Source of the DNA: Podospora comata
Lineage: Eukaryota > Ascomycota > Sordariomycetes > Sordariales > Podosporaceae
Length of the DNA: 64,000 nt
Direction: 5' to 3'
Assembly: GCA_017354895.1 (NCBI GenBank)
Contig: CP071494.1
Span: forward strand, 3,534,001-3,598,000
The notes beneath the pieces were generated by a model. It saw only the letters and a list, made by a program, of their open reading frames with translations. It searched no databases and was not told the DNA's origin. The position numbers and the translations under genes were made by a program. How positions within the stretch are numbered: position 1 is the stretch's first letter; every line of letters starts with the position of its first letter. This document shows, in pieces, positions 57,700 through 64,000 of this stretch.

Positions 57700-60094
57700 A
57701 TGTGCGGCATCTTCGCCTGCCATAGGTCAGTCTCGAACACCTGGTCTTTTCCCTGGCTATCATGAACAATTGCTCGGCATTGGCTCCGTGGTGGTGACTT
57801 GTCAACGACTTTCTGTCCTTGGAGGGGTCAATGCCCCACCACACCACCAAGCCGTTGTCCTTATCGCCGTTATCGCTTCACAAATTCTCGAGATCAGCAT
57901 CAACACCACAGCAAGCATAACGCAGAACGCTAACATGAAGAGCAACCCAGTCACCCAGACGTCGCCAAATTCAAGCCGACTGCTCTGAAGCTTTCCAAGC
58001 AGATCAGACACAGAGGCCCGGATTGGTGAGTCAATCCCTTGCGCAACCCCTCCTGGTAGCTCCAAGACATTTTGTGCTAACTGATTTGATAGGAGTAAGA
58101 ATTTCACCCCTGAGTCGGACAAAGACGGATAAACAAGATAAGGAGAACCAATTGGTTTGGCTAACACATCATTGTCTTCCCACAGGCGGCAGCGTTATCT
58201 CTAACAACACGAGTACGATAAGGAACCCCAACCCCCCTGGACACATAGAAAACCTCCCACTTTTCTCGTATGTCTTTGAAAGAGCGATGCTAACGCGGCG
58301 CCACAGTTCTGTGCCATGAACGGCTCAGCATCGTCGGTGTTGGTGGGTCTAGATCTGTATATCTGGTTTCGAGGCCGTCGTCTAACCTCAAAGCAGAGAG
58401 CGGAGCTCAGCCACTTACCAATGCCGATGACAGCATTATCCTCGCCGTCAACGGCGAAATCTACAACCACCGTCTTGTTCGCAAGACCTTGAAGACCCCC
58501 TACCACTTCAAGACCACCTCGGATTGCGAGGTTGTGATTCCTCTGGTGAGTCACTGCGAGAGGAGAACTGCGGGGGAGAGCACATGAGATTAACCGGTGC
58601 AACAGTACCTCGAGTATGGCATTGATGCGCCCAAGCACCTCGATGGCATGTTCTCCTTCGTTCTTTACGACAAGAAGAAGGACCGCACAATCGCCGCCCG
58701 CGACCCCATCGGTATCACAACTCTTTACCAGGGCTGGTCCTCCAAGGAGCCCGGCACTGTCTACTTCGCTTCCGAGCTGAAGTCCCTCCACCCCGTCTGC
58801 GACAAGATCGAGGCTTTCCCCCCCGGACACATCTTCGACAGCTTGACTGGCGAGAGGACACGGTACTTTGAGCCCACATGGTGGGATGGCGAGAAGATCC
58901 CTCAGACCCCTGTCGACCTCAAGAAGCTCCGCGAGACCCTTGAGAGGTCTGTCAGGAAAAGGTTGATGGCTGAGGTTCCTTATGGTGTTCTCCTTTCCGG
59001 CGGTCTGGACTCTTCGCTTGTTGCTTCCATTGCCCAGAGGGAAACTCTGCGCCTGAAGAAGCTTGCAGAGGAGGCCAATGGCGCCGCTGAGGAGAAGCCT
59101 GAGGATTTGGACAAGGGTGAGGGTCTTGTTGGTCTCGATGACGAGGGCAAGCTCTCTACCATGACCTTCCTTCCCCAGCTCAACTCCTTCTCCATTGGCC
59201 TTCCCGGCTCTCCCGACAACGAGGCTGCCCTCAAGGTGGCCAAGTTCCTCGGCACCAAGCACCACGTCATGACCTTCACTATCGAGGATGGTCTTAACGC
59301 CTTGTCTGATGTCATCTACCACCTCGAGACCTACGATGTCACCACCATCCGTGCCTCGACTCCCATGTACCTGCTCTCTCGCAAGATCAAGGCAATGGGC
59401 ATCAAGATGGTCCTTTCTGGTGAGGGTTCCGACGAGATCTTCGGCGGTTACCTCTACTTCCACGGCGCCCCCAACAAGGAGGAGTTCCACACCGAGTGCG
59501 TCCGCCGCGTCAAGAACCTTCACTTGGCCGACTGCCTGCGCGCCAACAAGTCCACCTCCGCGTGGGGTCTTGAAGCCCGTGTGCCCTTCCTCGACAAGGA
59601 GTTCCTCGAGGTGTCGATGAACATCGACCCTGCGGACAAGATGATCAACAAGGAAAGAATGGAGAAGTACATTCTCCGCAAGGCTTTCGACACCTCGGAC
59701 GACCCGACCGCCGAGCCCTACCTTCCCGACAACATCCTCTGGCGCCAGAAGGAGCAGTTCTCTGACGGTGTCGGATACGGATGGATCGATGCCCTCAAGG
59801 ACAACGCCGAGCTCCACGTCACCGACGAGATGATGAAGAACCCCAAGCCCGAGTGGGGCAGCGATATCCCTGACACCAAGGAGGCCTACTGGTACCGCCT
59901 GATGTTCGACGAGCACTTCCCCCAGTCGTGCGCGTCGACCGTCATGAGGTGGACACCCACATGGTCCAAGCAGACGGATCCCAGTGGCAGGTGAGTTGAA
60001 CTTTGGTTCTGAATGGACGCAGTTTGAGAATTGATACTGACGTGGCTTTTACAGAGCTATCTCGATCCATCAGGCCAAGTATGAGGATGCTTAA
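57700..60094 (+). CDS. asn2: Glutamine-hydrolysing asparagine synthetase with a predicted 2-nt exon
   Basis: Eight coding exons: 57700-57725, 57951-58025, 58093-58094, 58186-58212, 58307-58342, 58397-58545, 58606-59990 and 60055-60094; product 579 aa. The start MCGIFACH exposes the nucleophile Cys2 of the class II glutaminase domain. [29 protein letters not shown] and [11 protein letters not shown] follow. The synthetase domain has the pyrophosphate loop [10 protein letters not shown], then [11 protein letters not shown] and [13 protein letters not shown]. The enzyme makes asparagine from aspartate, glutamine and ATP. The first 400 coding bases are cut into seven small exons, while the rest is one long exon. 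Only a 2-nt third exon keeps the TrpSerGlySer block in frame. Confidence 0.93.
58093..58094 (+). other. asn2: Predicted 2-nucleotide exon of asparagine synthetase
   Basis: GA flanked by a TGATAG acceptor and a GTAAGA donor. The upstream intron (58026-58092) has GTGAGT and CTAAC; the downstream one (58095-58185) has its own CTAAC and CACAG. Joining exon 2 (..GATTG) + GA + GCGGCAGC gives Asp-Trp-Ser-Gly-Ser, the conserved block. Without GA the frame meets a stop a few codons on. Confidence 0.8.
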
Positions 60095-61047
60095 ATGTCT
60101 TTACCATCATTTTTGTATATGAGTCATGGCTTCCGGAGGGTCTGGTATCTAGCAGGGCGTCATGTCAAAAGATAGGGTAAGGGATGCGTTGAAGTACAGC
60201 ACAGCTAGCGTGTGAGAATGCAAAAGCTCTGAAAAGTTCATTTTGGTGCAGGGTTTTTGATGGTTGAATTGCCTTGGCAAGGCATATCCGTAGATATGCA
60301 GGCTGTGATGTTGGGGGTGATGGGCAGGAGGGAATGCAATGCAGATATCAACCTGATAAAACCTGGGGAAGAAGAGCCAAGCTCTCAAAGCTGGAGCCAA
60401 AGTGTCTGCATAGAGGAAACAGCCGCCAATGTGCTTAGCGGATTCATCCACGTGGAGGACCTTGACATAAACTACCACTCTATATGAACAAGGGGTTCTG
60501 TTAAAGGGAACAAACAAATAACTGCATTGAAAAACATTGAATATAGGTAATGACCAAAAAGATTGCTCAGACATGCCATATTTGCATCTGGTTGTTGAAA
60601 TAGGTCTCTCAAGTCTCAATAGCGTGGATAGACACATACCTGTCGTCTCTCGGGATAGCATACAGATCGGCAGGATGGTCTTTCTTGAGAATCTGGCTTG
60701 TAGACAAAGTAACTGCAACCTCAAGTCAAGCAAATATGAAACAAACGACAGTGCAACTGAGGCAATGCCCCCAAGTCACGACGGCCAAGAGGAAGCCATT
60801 GACTGATGTGTTTCAAGGGTTAGGGTAATCCCAGGCGATGGCAGCCGTTGATGATGGAACTTGGCACTTCCCACATGGGAGCGATGGCCCAATCACGGTG
60901 GAGAAAGAAATTTGGCAGTTCCGATACTTTACCTTCCCAACATTTCCACGCCTTTCGAGTTCCACCGTCCGACCTAGTCTCTACGAGTTTTCTTGTTTAC
61001 TTTGTTTGCTCGTTATCACCAGTTAAACACACACAATCATCATCAAA
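60095..61047. other. Spacer and porin promoter
   Basis: 950 bases. A 194-codon minus-strand frame (60149-60733) has no family resemblance. Pyrimidine-rich DNA precedes the porin start. Confidence 0.45.
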
Positions 61048-62350
61048 ATGGCTGCTGTCCCTGCCTACTCCGATATCGCCAAGGCGGCGAACGATGTACG
61101 TCTTACTCCCCCCATGGGGCTGTTGTTGGCGAAGGGGGGTTTGATAGAGCGGCATTTCCAAAGCTTGCCTATGCGCCCTCGCCCACAGCGACACCACCGG
61201 CCACAACGCTTGCGCATAGCCAATTGCTAACACTCGGGGTCAACCCGCACTCATGTAGCTCCTTTCCAAGGATTTCTACCATCTCTCCTCCGGCAGCCTT
61301 GAGGTCAAGGACACCACCCCCAACCGCGTTGCCTTCAAGGTTACCGGCAAGAGCAGCCACGATGCTGCCACCTCCGGCGCTGTACGTACACTCCTTTGAG
61401 ACACTGCACACGAGGACACTGGCTAACCGCGTCCGCAATAGATTGAGGCCAAGTACTCTGACAAGTCCACCGGTGAATACGCCCCGCCCCCCGCTGTCAA
61501 TCTGCCAATATATCGGGAACCCCTCGATTGCCATGCGGTGCTCAGCCGTATCAGAGGACCCAGGCTACACAAGGCCCCTGTTTAGTGGACAGTGGTTCTT
61601 TCACCAGGCAATACACAGCTGCTAACGTCCTGGCACCGTGCAGGCGTGACCGTCACCCAGACCTGGAACACCGCCAACGCTCTCGAGTCCAAGGTTGAGC
61701 TTGCCGACACCCTCGCCAAGGGTCTCAAGGCCGAGGGTATCTTCTCCTTCCTCCCCGCCTCCCAGGCCAAGGGTGTCAAGGCCAACCTGCAGTTCAAGCA
61801 GTCCAACTTCCACGGCCGCGCTTTCGTCGACCTCCTCAAGGGCCCCACCACCAGCATCGATGCCCTTATCGGCCACGAGGGTTTCCTCGCCGGTGGTTCC
61901 GCTGCTTTTGATGTCCAGAAGGCTAAGATCACCAACTACTCCCTGGCCGTCGGTTACCACGCCCCTACCTACAACGCCGCTGTCACCGCCACCGACAACC
62001 TGAGCGTTTTCTCCGCCAGCTACTACCACAAGGTCAACAAGCTTGTCGAGGCTGGTTCCAAGGCCACCTGGAACTCCAAGACTGGCAACACCGTTGGTCT
62101 TGAGGTTGCCGCCAAGTACCGCATTGACCCCGTTTCCTTCGTCAAGGTTAGTCTCCTGAGGATTTGCTTGTTTGTGTGACAAAACTGACTTTGAAAACAG
62201 GCCAAGATCAACGACCGCGGTGTCGCCGCCGTTGCCTACAACGTCCTCCTCCGTGACGGCGTCAAGCTCGGTCTCGGTGCCTCTTTCGACACCCAGAAGC
62301 TCGACCAGGCCACCCACAAAGTCGGCACCAGCCTTACCTTTGAGAACTAA
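61048..62350 (+). CDS. por1: Mitochondrial outer-membrane porin (VDAC)
   Basis: Five exons: 61048-61095, 61259-61381, 61442-61472, 61644-62146 and 62201-62350; product 284 aa, one longer than typical fungal porin. Start MAAVPAYSDIAKAANDLLSKDFYHLSSGSLEVK. The beta-barrel repeats follow (FKVTGKSSHDAA, VTQTWNTANALESKVELAD, LKGPTTSIDALIGHEGFLAGG, GLEVAAKYRIDP). The end KLDQATHKVGTSLTFEN is the usual VDAC C-terminus. It is the main metabolite channel of the outer membrane and works near TOM70, also encoded here. Introns 1 and 3 are longer (163 and 171 nt). Codons are strongly C-ending, as in abundant proteins. Confidence 0.97.
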
Positions 62351-62903
62351 GTTTGATATCCCCGGGATTGTTGTAAAGGTCGGGAGTTGGGGACAAGCCA
62401 TGGCGTTGAATGATTCTGTGTTGTTTTTCTGAAGAATGAGGATACAACATCAATCACCGTGTGTGTGTGTGTGTGTGTATCGATTAGACGAAAATAAATG
62501 GATCACGATGATCAGGGCAAACAAACGTTAAAGTTGGGTCCTTAGCAGGATGAGCATGATTTGTATGAATTCTGCGATCTTTCCAACAGTGGCAATTAAT
62601 ATGATCAGGATATCTCACGTTCGTCTATGTGGCGTGCGTGATGCTGCTTGACATATCTCACGGCAACTAGCCTGGGAAGATGCTTCACCGAGGTTTTCAA
62701 AGGACTCTTGTTGGCTTTTGTTCTCATTGTTGAGTATCATATGTAATCTCATGTAATGTATATACGACAAAAACAGCAAGTAAATAAATGACTTGGCCAT
62801 GAATCAGGAGGGTGTTGTTTACATCATTACCAACCCCCCAACACACACACACACACCCCTTTCTTTCTATCTTACACTCTTGATTCACTCTCTTTTTCAG
62901 GCT
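62351..62903. other. Convergent spacer porin/DnaJ with GT and AC microsatellites
   Basis: 553 bases. A (GT) run lies at about 62459-62478 and an (AC) run at about 62840-62856. Confidence 0.6.
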
Positions 62904-63919
62904 CTACCTTCCAAGCCCACCTCCAAACCCCCCAATCAGCATCGCGCCCACAACACTAGCAGCCACGCACCCGCTCAAGACAAAAAAAGTCCCAATCATG
63001 CTGTCATCCGCGTCCAAGCTCAACCCCCTCCGCTTCATGGCTCTCTTTGCCCGCCGTTCCTCATGCCGCCTGTGCGTCCGCTGATGAGAATGCGGGTCAA
63101 AAAACGGGTTCGATCCGGTGTTGGTCCCGTACCCGAACCCCCCAAAGCCGTATTTATAATAGGGATCCTGACCGAAGCCCATCCCGGGGTTGGATTCAGG
63201 GCCGGTGGTGTTCTCCCATCCTTGGTGGTCTTTTGCACTGGTGTCTTGTCTGGCATGTGTTTTCCCCTCTGGCGAGCCCTGCTGGGCTGTTGAGCTCTCG
63301 TGGGCAGCGCGTCGTTTTGAGGCGTGAGCGCCCCACCCCCCTGACTTGTAGAATGAAGGGGGGGGGCCTTGGAAGGTGGTTTTCCGACGGGAGGATAGAC
63401 CTGAGGGGGGGCGGCCGCCAGCTGGGTTGCTGGAGTGGTAGGATCCCGACTTTGGGGCGTGGGGGTGGTGCTGGTGGGCGTAGCGGGGGTTTGTGGCGCG
63501 GGAGCGGTCGTATCTGGCGCGGTTTGCCGGGTGGGAGAGGATGGTGTAGGCTTCCGAGATGCGCATGAAGCGGTGGGAGGAGGAGGGGTCGGAGGGGTTG
63601 TGGTCGGGGTGGTGGAGTTTGGAGAGGTGGAAGTAGCTTCTGAAGGGTACCGTTAACAACCATTGGGAGGGGGGATATGGTACATAAGGGAGGCGGACTT
63701 TTTGATCTCGGCTGGGGAGGCGGAGGGGTGGACGTTTAGGGTCTCGTAATGGTCGTGGGTTGAGTCGTCTGGGTTGCTGCTGCCGGCAGGGGCACGATCA
63801 TGGCGGGAGGAGTGAAAGGGTCGGCATGGTTGGGGGTTGTTGACAAGAACATGGTGAGGAGGGTTGGCGATATGGCGCGGGATCGCGCTGCGCGGAGGAT
63901 GGTAGTAACGGAATGGCAT
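62904..63919 (-). CDS. DnaJ (J-domain) membrane-anchored protein, probably mitochondrial
   Basis: Exons 63919-63699 and 63639-62904; product 318 aa. The first 50 residues are rich in Arg, His, Pro and Ser, like a targeting sequence. The J-domain (HYETLNVHPSASPAEIKKSYFHLSKLHHPDHNP ... RFMRISEAYTILSHPANRARYDRS) has the HPD triad. It forms only after splicing of a 59-nt intron with a weak GTCCGC donor and a GTTAAC branch. A Gly/Ser/Pro/His-rich middle and one C-terminal membrane span (about residues 287-310) follow. J-proteins stimulate Hsp70. This layout resembles small fungal mitochondrial J-proteins, but the partner Hsp70 is not known. Confidence 0.8.
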
Positions 63920-64000
63920 TCCTCATCCCGATTGTTGAAGGTGTTGTTATGTCGAGGTTTGGTGATGTTGTCGGCCTCGTGTAAGTCGAGACGTTGGGAA

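Noticed and set aside
58201-59916. 571-codon minus-strand open frame
   Set aside because: Antisense to asparagine synthetase exons; such frames arise from C-ending codon bias.
60149-60733. 194-codon minus-strand open frame after asparagine synthetase
   Set aside because: Cys/Leu-rich without family resemblance and depends on a non-ATG start; likely chance.
1-64000. Transposon, repeat-induced-mutation tract, CRISPR or secondary-metabolite cluster
   Set aside because: No transposase or reverse transcriptase frames, no AT-rich degraded islands, no spaced direct repeats and no cluster backbone enzymes were seen.

Overview
The window looks like nuclear DNA of a filamentous ascomycete (Pezizomycotina, most likely a Sordariomycete). 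Genes are compact and mostly single-copy housekeeping genes. Introns are short (54-110 nt, a few longer) with GT..AG ends and CTAAC/CTGAC branch sites 8-30 nt from the acceptor. Intergenic spacers are 0.3-2.2 kb with C/T-rich leaders. Species cannot be fixed from the sequence alone. No transposon, CRISPR array, rRNA, convincing tRNA or secondary-metabolite cluster was seen.

Layout, left to right: a 5'-truncated CYC2-like flavoprotein (+); NEO1 P4-ATPase (-), divergent from SEC16 (+); HUS1 (-); a small RING protein (-); ESS2/DGCR14 splicing factor (+); COQ8 (+), convergent with RRP36 (-); KIN17 (-); aspartate kinase HOM3 (-); mitochondrial ABC transporter MDL1 (-); homoserine kinase THR1 (-); a pepsin-type protease without a clear signal peptide (-); an ABZ2-like aminodeoxychorismate lyase (-), divergent from TOM70 (+); syntaxin SSO1 (-); IMP4 (-), divergent from UPF1 (+); a peroxiredoxin-like protein (+); a seven-segment membrane protein with an unusual acidic repeat tail (+); UBC9 (+); asparagine synthetase (+); mitochondrial porin (+); and a DnaJ-domain protein (-).

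I rebuilt exon structures by following reading frame, splice signals and family conservation; where given, exon lengths sum to a multiple of three. Functional threads: mitochondria (CYC2, COQ8, MDL1, TOM70, porin, possibly the DnaJ protein), secretory traffic (NEO1, SEC16, SSO1), RNA and ribosome work (ESS2, RRP36, IMP4, UPF1), genome maintenance and SUMO (HUS1, KIN17, UBC9), and aspartate-family or folate metabolism (HOM3, THR1, asparagine synthetase, ABZ2-like).

The most striking observations are: (1) the asparagine synthetase gene appears to need a 2-nucleotide exon (58093-58094) between two well-formed introns to keep its conserved frame; (2) many moderately expressed genes switch from C-rich to G-rich synonymous codon use along the transcript; (3) an undescribed membrane protein carries about seven 13-14-residue acidic helical repeats; (4) HOM3 intron 1 holds a GTATGGG array that looks like a row of decoy donors and could form a G-quadruplex.
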